Shown piece after piece: positions 7,839-16,206 of a stretch of 64,000 nucleotides of DNA. The DNA is from Pollutimonas harenae (GTDB lineage Bacteria > Pseudomonadota > Gammaproteobacteria > Burkholderiales > Burkholderiaceae_B). The stretch spans positions 930,001 through 994,000 of the forward strand of contig NZ_SDQD01000001.1 in assembly GCF_004153685.1 (NCBI RefSeq). Reading direction: 5' to 3'. Position 1 is the first letter of the stretch. Every line of letters begins with the position of its first letter. The notes beneath the pieces were generated by a model. The model searched no databases. It had not been told where the DNA came from and saw only the letters and a program-made list of their open reading frames with translations. A program made the position numbers and the translations under genes.

Positions 7839-9434
7839 ATGGACCCAAACATGAGTCGATATAACGAGCTCAAGGGATTGACCGTACCTGAGCTGATCTA
7901 TCGAAGGGCGCAGCAATATCCATTCAAGCTGGCGCTTTCAACGCGTAGCCATTACGGCTATCGGGATCGCCTCAGCTATTCGCAACTCGCCCTACGCATG
8001 GATGGCATGGCGCGTGCCCTGCTGTCTCGTGGGGTGAAGCCGGGCGACCGTGTCGCCTTGCTCTTGTCCAACGATGCCGTTCGCGAGGCCGTGCTGACAG
8101 CGGTGGGCTGCTATCGCATGGGAGCTATAGTCGTTCCTGTGAACACACGCAGTGCTGATGATGAGCTGGCGTATGCCTTTGGCCTGGTTGATCCGGCCTT
8201 TGTCGTGACCACGCCCGACGCGCTTGAACGCGTAAACAAAACGTGTCCGAAGGCACGTGTGCTGCAGTTGCAGCCGACACCTTATGACAGCGATGCGTGG
8301 CCAGACCCCGAGCAGGAATTCCACGATATCGAGCTCCCGCCTCTGGGGTCACCGGAAGATACAACCGTCTTGCTGTTTACCTCGGGTACGACGGCGCGGT
8401 CCAAGGCGGTCATGCATTGCCACCGCAGCCAGTTGTACTGTGGGTATGCCATAGGCACCGCTATCGGCATTCACGATCAGGATACCTACCAGGGAGCTTG
8501 GCCCATTTTTACCAGCTCAGTGCTGAACATGGCTTGCATGGTCTCGTGGGTGACCGGGGCGGGAGCGGTGCTCGAGGAAAGCTCGATAGACAATGCGGGA
8601 CGCCTGCGTCTGATAGAAACCGAGGGTACCTCGGTGTATCACGGCGTGACCTCACCTTTGAACTTCATGATTGATGAGTACGTGCGCGGTAAGTACGACC
8701 TGTCGCGTGTACGCCGTATCGGCTATGGGGGGGCAGCCATGCCGGCCGAAGTAATAGAGAAGTTTGCCACGCGTCTGCCCTGGGCCGATCAGGTCCATAT
8801 CTGGGGGATGACGGAAACGGGTCCGGCAGGCACATTCCTGCCCCCGTGGTATCTGCCGCGCAAGGCAGGCTGTATCGGTGGCCCCATGCCTGGGTGCGCC
8901 GTGCGGGTTGTTGATGAAGAAGGTAAGTCGGTGCCTGTGGGTGAAACAGGGGAAATAGCTTTTTCGGGCCCGCCCATGGCGCAAGGCTATTTTTCCAACC
9001 CCGAGGCGACTGCCGAGGCCTTTGTCGACGGTTGGGTATTGACCGGCGACATCGGCCGTTTTGACGAGGAAGGGCATTTGCATTTTGTCGATCGCAAGAA
9101 AGACGTCGTCAATCGAGGCGGTTTGAAGATCGCTTCAGCCGCAGTCGAGGAGGTGATTTACCGATACAAGTCGGTGCAAGAAGCCGCTGTAGTGGCGATA
9201 CCCCACGCGGGGCTGGGCGAAGATCTTGCCGGCTGCGTGGTGGCCCGCCCCGGGGAAGTCATAGATACGCAGGCACTGCGCGAGCATTGTGCGCGTCATC
9301 TGGCTGACTATGAAGTGCCCCGGCGCTGGTTTGTACTGGATGCCCTGCCCAAGAATCCCATGGGCAAGATACTGAAGCGCGAGCTTCGGGCGTCTCTTCT
9401 AGAGTTAATTGAACAGGATCATCAACAGTCATGA
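7839..9434 (+). CDS. AMP-dependent acyl-CoA synthetase/ligase
   Basis: A 531-residue adenylate-forming enzyme that activates a carboxylate to its CoA thioester. Motifs in order: TSGTTARSK at 181-189 (the usual glycine-proline after TSGTT is AR-S), YGGAAMP near 296-302, GMTETG at 323-328, LTGDIGRF at 401-408, DRKKDVVNRGG at 418-428, and the adenylation lysine K510 in PKNPMGK. Length is normal for the family. ATG 7839 follows AAGGAGAACAGGC. It is probably the entry step for an acid taken up by the upstream transporter; chain type cannot be read from sequence. Confidence 0.92.
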   Translation: MDPNMSRYNELKGLTVPELIYRRAQQYPFKLALSTRSHYGYRDRLSYSQLALRMDGMARALLSRGVKPGDRVALLLSNDAVREAVLTAVGCYRMGAIVVPVNTRSADDELAYAFGLVDPAFVVTTPDALERVNKTCPKARVLQLQPTPYDSDAWPDPEQEFHDIELPPLGSPEDTTVLLFTSGTTARSKAVMHCHRSQLYCGYAIGTAIGIHDQDTYQGAWPIFTSSVLNMACMVSWVTGAGAVLEESSIDNAGRLRLIETEGTSVYHGVTSPLNFMIDEYVRGKYDLSRVRRIGYGGAAMPAEVIEKFATRLPWADQVHIWGMTETGPAGTFLPPWYLPRKAGCIGGPMPGCAVRVVDEEGKSVPVGETGEIAFSGPPMAQGYFSNPEATAEAFVDGWVLTGDIGRFDEEGHLHFVDRKKDVVNRGGLKIASAAVEEVIYRYKSVQEAAVVAIPHAGLGEDLAGCVVARPGEVIDTQALREHCARHLADYEVPRRWFVLDALPKNPMGKILKRELRASLLELIEQDHQQS

Positions 9435-10420
9435 CAACGCAAGCTTACGCGATTCGTATCCATGAGTACGGCGGACCAGAGAACATGGTCTACGAGGCCG
9501 TCGATGTGGCAGAGCCCGCAGCGGGGGAAGTCCAGATCCGGCAGCATGCCATAGGGGTGAACTATCTCGATACCTACAACCGACGAGGTGTCTTTCCGGT
9601 GCCGGAGTTGCCGTGGGGCCTGGGGGTCGAGGGCGCCGGCGTGGTGACTGCCGTAGGCAAGGGAGTGAGTCATTTCGCTATAGGCGACCGCGTGGCCTAT
9701 GCATCACGGCCCATAGGCAGTTACGCCACGGTACGTAATCTGCCGGTCGATCTGTTGCTGCACCTGCATGATGACGTCAGCTTTGAGCAGGCCGCAGCAG
9801 TGACGCTGCAGGGCCTGACTGCTCATATGCTGGTCAATCGTGTCACTCACTTGCAGGCGGGCGATACGGCCTTGGTGCATGCTGCGGCAGGTGGCCTGGG
9901 ATTGTTGCTGGTGCAATGGCTGAAGCACAAAGGATGCCGGGTCATAGGCACCGTCGGATCCGAGGCCAAGGCTGCCCTTGCACGTGAGCATGGTTGTGAT
10001 GACTTGATTCTGTATAACGACGAGTCGTTCACTGACGGGGTCCGTCGACTGACTGACGGCAAGGGTGTGGATGCCGTGTTCGAAGGTCTCGGTGGTCAGG
10101 TCTTTCATGATTCGCTGACGATTCTGAAGCCTTTCGGGCAACTGGTGAATCTGGGTCAGGTGGCGGAAGGCTTGCCTGCCGTTGACCTGTCTGCACTGGG
10201 CCCGGTCCGGTCGCTGACGGTATCCGTGCCGGGCGTGTTCGCCTACATGACCCATCATCCCAATCTGCAAGGCGCTGCCGATACGCTATTTGGCATGGTT
10301 GCACGGGGTGAGCTACGTGTGCATATCGGACAGCAGTTTGCGCTCAGTGAGACAGCGCAGGCGCACCAGGCCCTCCAGGAGCGCAAGACGACGGGCTCGG
10401 TTGTCCTCATACCCAATTGA
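9431..10420 (+). CDS. Quinone-oxidoreductase-like MDR family protein
   Basis: A 329-residue zinc-free medium-chain reductase of the Qor type. It has the GVNYLDTYNRRG signature (42-53), a GVEGAGVV segment (65-72) and the NADPH-binding loop AAAGGLG (151-157). Structural zinc cysteines are absent. Members reduce quinones or alpha,beta-unsaturated carbonyls, and some act on enoyl-CoA. It overlaps the ligase stop by 4 bases (ATGA) and precedes two acyl-CoA dehydrogenase genes, so reduction of an enoyl or enone intermediate is possible. Family call is firm; function is open. Confidence 0.9.
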   Translation: MTTQAYAIRIHEYGGPENMVYEAVDVAEPAAGEVQIRQHAIGVNYLDTYNRRGVFPVPELPWGLGVEGAGVVTAVGKGVSHFAIGDRVAYASRPIGSYATVRNLPVDLLLHLHDDVSFEQAAAVTLQGLTAHMLVNRVTHLQAGDTALVHAAAGGLGLLLVQWLKHKGCRVIGTVGSEAKAALAREHGCDDLILYNDESFTDGVRRLTDGKGVDAVFEGLGGQVFHDSLTILKPFGQLVNLGQVAEGLPAVDLSALGPVRSLTVSVPGVFAYMTHHPNLQGAADTLFGMVARGELRVHIGQQFALSETAQAHQALQERKTTGSVVLIPN

Positions 10421-10430
10421 AGGGGCACTC

Positions 10431-11612
10431 ATGAGTATATTCAATAGTCCCGAATTACAAGCTTTTAGGGCGGAAGCAAAAGCCTTCCTGCAAGCGCAGC
10501 TGACAGATGAGTTGGTACAGGCTACCCGTGGTGGTTTGCACCTGAAGCCGGCCATCATGAGGCAGTGGCAGGGTGTGTTGCACAAACGCGGCTGGGGGGC
10601 TCCTCACTGGCCAGTCAGTGCAGGAGGCCCAGGCTGGAATGCCCTGCAACGCTACATCTTTGAAGAAGAGTCCGCGTTTGTCGATGCGCCTCCTGGCGAT
10701 GTACTTGGCCTGTTCCTGGCTGGTCCCATGATCATTGCTGAAGGCAGTGACGAACAGAAGCAGCGCTATCTGCCCAAGATACTTGCTGGTGAAGAGCTTT
10801 GGTGCCAGGGCTTTTCCGAGCCCAATGCGGGCTCGGATCTGGCTTCGCTGAAAACTACAGCAACCAAGGACGGCGATACATGGGTGATCAACGGCCAGAA
10901 AACATGGCTGAGCAGCGGTCATTACGCTGACCTGATGTTTTGCCTGGCCCGAACTGGTATTGACGGCAAACCGCAAGAAGGCCTGACCCAGTTTGTCATA
11001 GACATGAAGTCGCCAGGCATCACCCTGCAACCGATTTTGACCATGGACGAGGGCCACAGCGTTAACGCCGTCTTTCTGGACGATGTACGTGTCCCCGCCA
11101 CGAACGTGATTGGTGAAATCAACAAGGGCTGGACCTACGCCAAGGATTTGCTGGCGCGTGAGCGGGTCAACAACGCTCAGGCACCACGTACCAAACGCGA
11201 CATCCTTGAACTTGAAAAGCTGGCCGGGCAACTGCAAGACGAGCAAGGACAGAAGCTGGCGGATGATCCGCTGGTGCGCCGACGCCTGTCGGCGCTGGTT
11301 ATGGATTTCATAGCACTGGAAGCTGCCGTACTGCAGGTACTGGCCTTGCAGATGCGTGGTGAAGAGCCTGGGCCCGTTGCCTCGACGTTGAAAATACGTG
11401 GTTCCGAACTCCAGCAGCGCGTCACCGAAACTGCGCTATCACTGCTGGGCCAGGCCGGTATCGTGCTGTCGCCCGAATACGGCGGGGGATTGTTGGCGCC
11501 AGAAGGCAACGGTTGGGTGGAACGGCATTTGTTCAGACGTGTAGTCACGATCTATGCCGGCTCGAACGAAATTCAAAAAACCATTATTGCCAAGTCCATT
11601 CTGGGCATGTAA
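10431..11612 (+). CDS. Acyl-CoA dehydrogenase, putative catalytic subunit
   Basis: A 393-residue flavoprotein with the FAD/substrate signature WCQGFSEPNAGSDLASL (124-140) and the end motif YAGSNEIQKTIIAKSILGM. The medium-chain-type catalytic glutamate (YEGT motif) is replaced by alanine in YAGS. E244 in LLARERVNN aligns by eye with the alternative base used by isovaleryl-CoA dehydrogenase and by actinobacterial heteromeric enzymes. ATG 10431 follows AAGGGGCACTC. The next gene encodes a second, more divergent family member, so the two probably form a heteromer. Confidence 0.9.
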   Translation: MSIFNSPELQAFRAEAKAFLQAQLTDELVQATRGGLHLKPAIMRQWQGVLHKRGWGAPHWPVSAGGPGWNALQRYIFEEESAFVDAPPGDVLGLFLAGPMIIAEGSDEQKQRYLPKILAGEELWCQGFSEPNAGSDLASLKTTATKDGDTWVINGQKTWLSSGHYADLMFCLARTGIDGKPQEGLTQFVIDMKSPGITLQPILTMDEGHSVNAVFLDDVRVPATNVIGEINKGWTYAKDLLARERVNNAQAPRTKRDILELEKLAGQLQDEQGQKLADDPLVRRRLSALVMDFIALEAAVLQVLALQMRGEEPGPVASTLKIRGSELQQRVTETALSLLGQAGIVLSPEYGGGLLAPEGNGWVERHLFRRVVTIYAGSNEIQKTIIAKSILGM

Positions 11613-11624
11613 CGGAGATTGATC

Positions 11625-12701
11625 ATGGTTATGGACCGTGAGGAACTGAACCTGTTGCTGGAGTCTGCGCAACGGTGGTTTAGCGATAACAATTCATTCG
11701 GCGCACGGGTGACGTCGTTTCGGGAAGGTCATCGCCAGACGCCAGAGGGCTGGCAAGCTCTGGCGGAGATGGGTTGGCTGGCTTTGCCGCTGACTGAAGC
11801 AAACGGTGGCTTCGATGCCGACCATGCTGCGCGCTTTGCCTTGATTCGTCTTGCGGGCGAACATGTTCGTCCCGAGGCGCTCGAAACGCATTTGTTGTTG
11901 GCGCCCGCAGTGGTCGAGGTCAGTCCCGACCAGGCCGAGGCATTGGCAACCGGCGCAATGCGCCTGGGCGTGGCCGATTTGCCCGACAGAAACGGCATCA
12001 CGGCTGATACCCTCGATGGAACATGCATACTGTCGGGACGCAGCGGGCCGGTGTTGGGCTCGCAAGACGCGACGCACTATGTGGTGTTTGTGCGGGATGC
12101 TGCCGGAGTACTACGCGCCGCACTGCTTGCGGCCAATGCGCCGGGCTTGTCCTGCGAGCAGGCCAGGCTTATCGACAAGCGAGACACTGTTTTGCTCACA
12201 TTGGATCGTACGCCAGGCCTGTGGCTGGATCAGGCTGACGACGTGGGGGCGGGACAACGGCTGCGTGATCTGGTAGCCGCCGGCCAGGTGGCCGACGCGG
12301 CCGGTGTCCTTGAGGTTGGTTTCAACTTGACGCTGGACTACCTGAAACAACGTACTCAGTTTGGTCGTCCCTTATCGCAACTGCAGGCGGTCCAGCACAA
12401 GATGGCCGATATTTTCTGCGATGTTAAGCAAATGACGGCCTTGGCCGAGCGCCTGGCGCAAGAGATCGATGCCAGCCCGAAGGGACCATGGCCGACTTTG
12501 CCTATCGCCAAGGCCTTTGTAGGCCGCCGCGCCATACGCGGCATGGGGCAGTTGATTCAGCTGTCGGGCGGCATAGGCGTAACGGAAGAATACAAGATTA
12601 CCCATCTTTATCGCCGGCTGCACGTGGCAGCAACGATGTTCGGCGCAGCTGAAGCGCAGCTGGCTCGTATTGGCGTACGCGATGTGCTGCAAGCAGCTTG
12701 A
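11625..12701 (+). CDS. Acyl-CoA dehydrogenase-like partner subunit
   Basis: A 358-residue divergent acyl-CoA dehydrogenase. It keeps the conserved RTQFGRPLSQLQAVQHKMAD helix (two thirds along) and LIQLSGGIGVTEEYKITHLYRR, but ends in MFGAAEAQLARIG, with no YxGTxEIQR-type terminus and no obvious glutamate base. It also lacks the clear GxSEPxAGSD flavin motif. This matches the partner subunit of paired alpha2beta2 dehydrogenases described for sterol and other bulky side chains. ATG 11625 lies 7 bases after GGAG; ATG 11631 is an alternative. The gene is 12 bp downstream of its likely partner. Confidence 0.85.
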   Translation: MVMDREELNLLLESAQRWFSDNNSFGARVTSFREGHRQTPEGWQALAEMGWLALPLTEANGGFDADHAARFALIRLAGEHVRPEALETHLLLAPAVVEVSPDQAEALATGAMRLGVADLPDRNGITADTLDGTCILSGRSGPVLGSQDATHYVVFVRDAAGVLRAALLAANAPGLSCEQARLIDKRDTVLLTLDRTPGLWLDQADDVGAGQRLRDLVAAGQVADAAGVLEVGFNLTLDYLKQRTQFGRPLSQLQAVQHKMADIFCDVKQMTALAERLAQEIDASPKGPWPTLPIAKAFVGRRAIRGMGQLIQLSGGIGVTEEYKITHLYRRLHVAATMFGAAEAQLARIGVRDVLQAA

Positions 12702-12752
12702 GCACAATCATTTTTGAACTTTATAGACAACTAATACCTACGGAACTCAAAC

Positions 12753-13538
12753 ATGGAAAACAAAGCCCTTACCCTGGATGTGCGCGATCGTGTCGCTTAT
12801 CTGACCATCAACCGGCCGGATGAACTCAACGCAGTCAATGCCGAGCTGCATACGGCCTTGTCACGCATATTCATTGACCTGGGCGAACGCCGCGATCTGA
12901 ACGCCATCGTGCTGACGGGTGCTGGCCGAGCCTTTTGTGCGGGCGGCGATATCGAATGGATGCGCGCTGCGGTGCGTGAGCCAGAACAGTTCGAAGTCGT
13001 GACCTGGGAAGCCAAGCGCATTGTGTATTCGATGCTCGATTGCGAAATTCCTATCGTCGGCCGCATCAATGGCGATGCTGTAGGCTTGGGGGCCACCCTT
13101 GCTCTGCTATGCGACATCACGGTCATGGATGAGAATGCACGCATCGGGGATCCGCATGTGCGCGTCGGCTTGAATGCCGCCGACGGCGGAGGTTTCTTGT
13201 GGCCGCAAATCATCGGCTATGGCAAAGCCCGTGAATTGTTGTTGACCGGCGATTTGTTGTCGGCCGAAGAAGCGTATCGCCTGGGCGCTGTCGGTCATGC
13301 AGTAGCTACCGAAGAGCTGGATGCGCGTGTAGACAAAATTGTGGCCAAGTTGCGCAATGGCGCTACTAAAGCTATACGCTGGACCAAGGCGGGCTACACT
13401 ATCCCCCTGCGCCAATTGGCCCATGGGCACATGGATGCAGGCGTGGCTTATGAATGCCTGACCAACCTGACGCAGGATCACAGCGAAGCTATCGAAGCAT
13501 TTGCAGCCAAGCGCAAGCCGGTTTTCACCGGGCGATAA
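12753..13538 (+). CDS. Crotonase-family protein lacking the hydratase glutamates
   Basis: A 261-residue crotonase fold protein. The oxyanion-hole segments are GAGRAFCAGGDIEWM (56-70) and GDAVGLGATLALLCDI (107-122). Where rat enoyl-CoA hydratase has E144 and E164, this protein has T115 and H135 (GDPHVRVGL); D144 follows in NAADGGG. It belongs to a widespread subgroup with a DxHVxxGL pattern and is therefore unlikely to be a standard enoyl-CoA hydratase. It may be an isomerase, hydrolase or lyase on a CoA ester. The 51-bp gap upstream shows no terminator, so it is probably in the same operon. Confidence 0.85.
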   Translation: MENKALTLDVRDRVAYLTINRPDELNAVNAELHTALSRIFIDLGERRDLNAIVLTGAGRAFCAGGDIEWMRAAVREPEQFEVVTWEAKRIVYSMLDCEIPIVGRINGDAVGLGATLALLCDITVMDENARIGDPHVRVGLNAADGGGFLWPQIIGYGKARELLLTGDLLSAEEAYRLGAVGHAVATEELDARVDKIVAKLRNGATKAIRWTKAGYTIPLRQLAHGHMDAGVAYECLTNLTQDHSEAIEAFAAKRKPVFTGR

Positions 13539-13577
13539 GGTGACATACTTGAGCACACAAGCACAAGGAATAGTGAC

Positions 13578-14375
13578 GTGGACGGTCCACTAATAGGAAA
13601 AAGCCAGCAAGTCCGCGCGAGTGGTAGCCCAGTGGCGGGCACACAAAGTGTCCGTCGGGCTCTGGCCGTCTTGCGCCTGGTTGCCAAATATCGTGACGAT
13701 GGCATCAGGCTCGTACAGGTCGTACGCGAATCCGGCCTCGATCGTGGGACTGCCTATCGCCTGCTTAGCTGTCTGGTGGAAGAGCAGTTCATCGATCGTG
13801 GCGACGATAGCCGCTACTATCTTGGGCCCGAGGCAGTGCTGCTGGGTTCATTGCTGCCTCGGCCTACTTCGCTGCTGACCCGCTTCCTTCCTGTACTGCG
13901 CCGTGTGGCTCGTATTTCAGGCGATACGACCTTCCTGATGATGCGGCAGGGTGATTATGTTTTTTGCCTGCATCGCGAAGAAGGCAGTTCGCAAGTACGC
14001 GTGTTGACAACCAATATTGGCCAGCGCCGCTCATTGGGTACGGGCACCGGTGGGACGGCGGTGTTCGAGCTGATGCAAGACAGCGAAATTCAGGCCATCT
14101 ACGAGCGGCACGAGATAGAGTATGCCGATATGGGATTGACGCTGGAGCAGGTCCTGCGTATGGCGCACGAGGTGCGCCGATTAGGCTATGCCGAGGTCTA
14201 TGAGTCATTCGACGAAATAGGAACCGTCGGCATCGGTATCGCATTTCGGATCGGGCACCATGGCATGGGCGCCATCAGCCTGGCCACGCTGACCGCACGG
14301 CTTAGCAAAGAACGCCGCGAAGCCTTATTGGAGCTGATGCGCAAGGAGTTGCGGGAACTTGGGTTGCGCGAATAG
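13578..14375 (+). CDS. IclR-family transcriptional regulator
   Basis: A 265-residue regulator with an N-terminal winged helix (VQVVRESGLDRGTAYRLLSC, about 50-69) and the C-terminal IclR effector domain. The start is GTG 13578, behind AAGGAA. IclR proteins usually sense a small acid or aromatic metabolite and control an adjacent catabolic operon. Here the gene lies at the operon end, co-directional with it, and 20 bp before a second IclR gene. No operator could be picked out with confidence. Confidence 0.92.
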   Translation: MDGPLIGKSQQVRASGSPVAGTQSVRRALAVLRLVAKYRDDGIRLVQVVRESGLDRGTAYRLLSCLVEEQFIDRGDDSRYYLGPEAVLLGSLLPRPTSLLTRFLPVLRRVARISGDTTFLMMRQGDYVFCLHREEGSSQVRVLTTNIGQRRSLGTGTGGTAVFELMQDSEIQAIYERHEIEYADMGLTLEQVLRMAHEVRRLGYAEVYESFDEIGTVGIGIAFRIGHHGMGAISLATLTARLSKERREALLELMRKELRELGLRE

Positions 14376-14395
14376 TACGCAGACGGAATAAAGCG

Positions 14396-15151
14396 ATGAG
14401 AGGAACGCAGACGGTATCCAGAGCACTGGGTCTGTTGCATCTGGTGTCCCGGGCGCACCCCGAAGGTATCGGCATTGGCGAACTGGCCACTCTGGCGCAA
14501 TTGGATCGCGCCACCGCCTATCGCCTGGTAAGCAGCCTGGTCGAGTTCGGGCTGGTGGAGCGTGATGACGCTCGCATGTACCGCTTGGGCGTGGAGGCCA
14601 TGCAGCTCGGTCTCGCGGCAATGCGGTCAGCGCCCATCGTAGACCGAATCAAGCCTGTCATGAAAAGACTGGCGCGTCGAACGGAAGACACGATATTTTT
14701 GGTGGTTCGCAATGGTGATTATGGTCATTGCCTTCACTGTGAAGAAGGGTCGTACCCAGTCAAGGCGCTTGTGCTGAGGGTCGGTGGTATGCGGGTGTTG
14801 GGCATCGGGTCCGCAGGTTCGACCTTGCTTGCCGCGCAGACGGACGATGAGGTTGAGGCGGTTTACAAGCGCCACATCAATGAATTCCAGCCTAGTGTGC
14901 TTTCTTTGGCAGATCTGAAGCGTCTGATCGCCGATACGCGGCGGCGTGGCTATGCCAATACGGCAGATCTGGTCACGGAAGGAGTAAGTGGTGTCGGCAT
15001 GCGCTTCGAACTGCCGACAGGAACTCAAGCGGCCGTGAGTGTGGCGGCCATTAGAAGCCGAATGCCTCCAGAGCGCAAAGCATGGATTGCAGAGTTGATC
15101 GCCGAAGAGCTGCAAGTGGACGGTTTGGAGCCTTCATTTCGAGCACATTGA
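14396..15151 (+). CDS. IclR-family transcriptional regulator, tandem paralogue
   Basis: A 251-residue IclR protein whose N-terminal helix region (GIGELATLAQLDRATAYRLV) closely parallels the preceding regulator, as do its effector-domain segments (DGD/NGDYGHCLHCEEGS region). The pair probably arose by duplication and divergence. ATG 14396 gives a protein starting RGTQTVSRALGLL, matching family N-termini. The downstream 185 bp before the next operon contains no gene; it holds AT-rich sequence and the imperfect repeats GCTAGCCATTCGATGG and ATGGCTATCGAATATCGATGG, which might be an operator. Confidence 0.92.
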   Translation: MRGTQTVSRALGLLHLVSRAHPEGIGIGELATLAQLDRATAYRLVSSLVEFGLVERDDARMYRLGVEAMQLGLAAMRSAPIVDRIKPVMKRLARRTEDTIFLVVRNGDYGHCLHCEEGSYPVKALVLRVGGMRVLGIGSAGSTLLAAQTDDEVEAVYKRHINEFQPSVLSLADLKRLIADTRRRGYANTADLVTEGVSGVGMRFELPTGTQAAVSVAAIRSRMPPERKAWIAELIAEELQVDGLEPSFRAH

Positions 15152-15336
15152 GTGCTTTGCCTTACCACCGCCTGTACTAAGCTGACGGGCATACCGAATT
15201 TACATAGTAAATAAAAACATATGTGGCGCTAGCCATTCGATGGCCGTCGCTCTGATACTGAACGCATGGCTATCGAATATCGATGGCGCATCCAGTTTCG
15301 GGCGGCGCAAGAGTCGCCTGCATAGCTAAAAGGTAA

Positions 15337-16191
15337 ATGCGCGGCATGACATTCATCAAAGATGTACAAACAGGCACGGCTAGCTGCGGCGACACGCAGA
15401 TCAGTTATTTTGATTCTGATCCTGAGAATACTCATGCTGAAACCATTGTTTTGTTGCACGGCACAGGCGGTTCGGCAGAGAACAACTTCTGGGCGCTGCT
15501 TCCCATGCTGGCCATGCGCCATCGCGTCGTTGCATTGAATTTCGTCGATCCAGAAACAGAAACCCCAACGGCAGACTGCTATCTTGAGCAGGTACACGCC
15601 GTTGTCAAACACGTGGCGCACGGTAAGCCGGTTCATGTGGCCGGTTATTCATTCGGAGCCGTGATCGCTGCTTTGTTTGCTGCGCGCCATGATGCATGTG
15701 TTAAGTCGCTTACGTTGATTGCCGGCTGGGTAAAGACCGACAACCAGCAAAGACTGCGCAACGCGGTCTGGCGCAGTCTTTATGAAAGCAATCATGACGC
15801 ACTGGCGCCATTTTCCGTATTGCTGAATTACAGTCAGGCATTTTTGAATTCAAAAAATGAGGCAGAGCTGGAGGGTTTGTCCCAGTCCATCAGGAACGGC
15901 CCGGATCGTTCCCGCAAAATGGAATTCAACAAAAATGTTGATATTACGAACGATTTGGCCGGAATCCAGGTGCCCAGCCTGGTTATTGCTTGTGTGCACG
16001 ACCAGATGGTTCCCCTGCGGCACGCCCGGATGCTGTTTGGCGCTATTGCAGACTGCCGATATGCGGAGATCATGTCTGGCCATGGGGTTGTTCACGAAAG
16101 GCCGTCTGAGTTGTTCACCATGATCGATATGTTTGTCCAGGACCCCACAGCGCTGCCTGCCGGACAGCTTATCAAGAACAATCACGCCTGA
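15337..16191 (+). CDS. Alpha/beta hydrolase
   Basis: A 284-residue alpha/beta-hydrolase fold protein. The oxyanion-hole strand is LLHGTGGSAENNFW (39-52), the nucleophile elbow GYSFGA places the serine at 105, the acid is probably the aspartate of CVHDQMVP, and the histidine lies in SGHGVVHERP. AAAAGG four bases upstream supports ATG 15337. The next gene, 15 bp on, encodes a Baeyer-Villiger-type monooxygenase, so an esterase or lactonase role on its product is a reasonable inference. A C-C hydrolase role is the alternative. Confidence 0.85.
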   Translation: MRGMTFIKDVQTGTASCGDTQISYFDSDPENTHAETIVLLHGTGGSAENNFWALLPMLAMRHRVVALNFVDPETETPTADCYLEQVHAVVKHVAHGKPVHVAGYSFGAVIAALFAARHDACVKSLTLIAGWVKTDNQQRLRNAVWRSLYESNHDALAPFSVLLNYSQAFLNSKNEAELEGLSQSIRNGPDRSRKMEFNKNVDITNDLAGIQVPSLVIACVHDQMVPLRHARMLFGAIADCRYAEIMSGHGVVHERPSELFTMIDMFVQDPTALPAGQLIKNNHA

Positions 16192-16206
16192 CGCCGGAAG
16201 AAAGCA

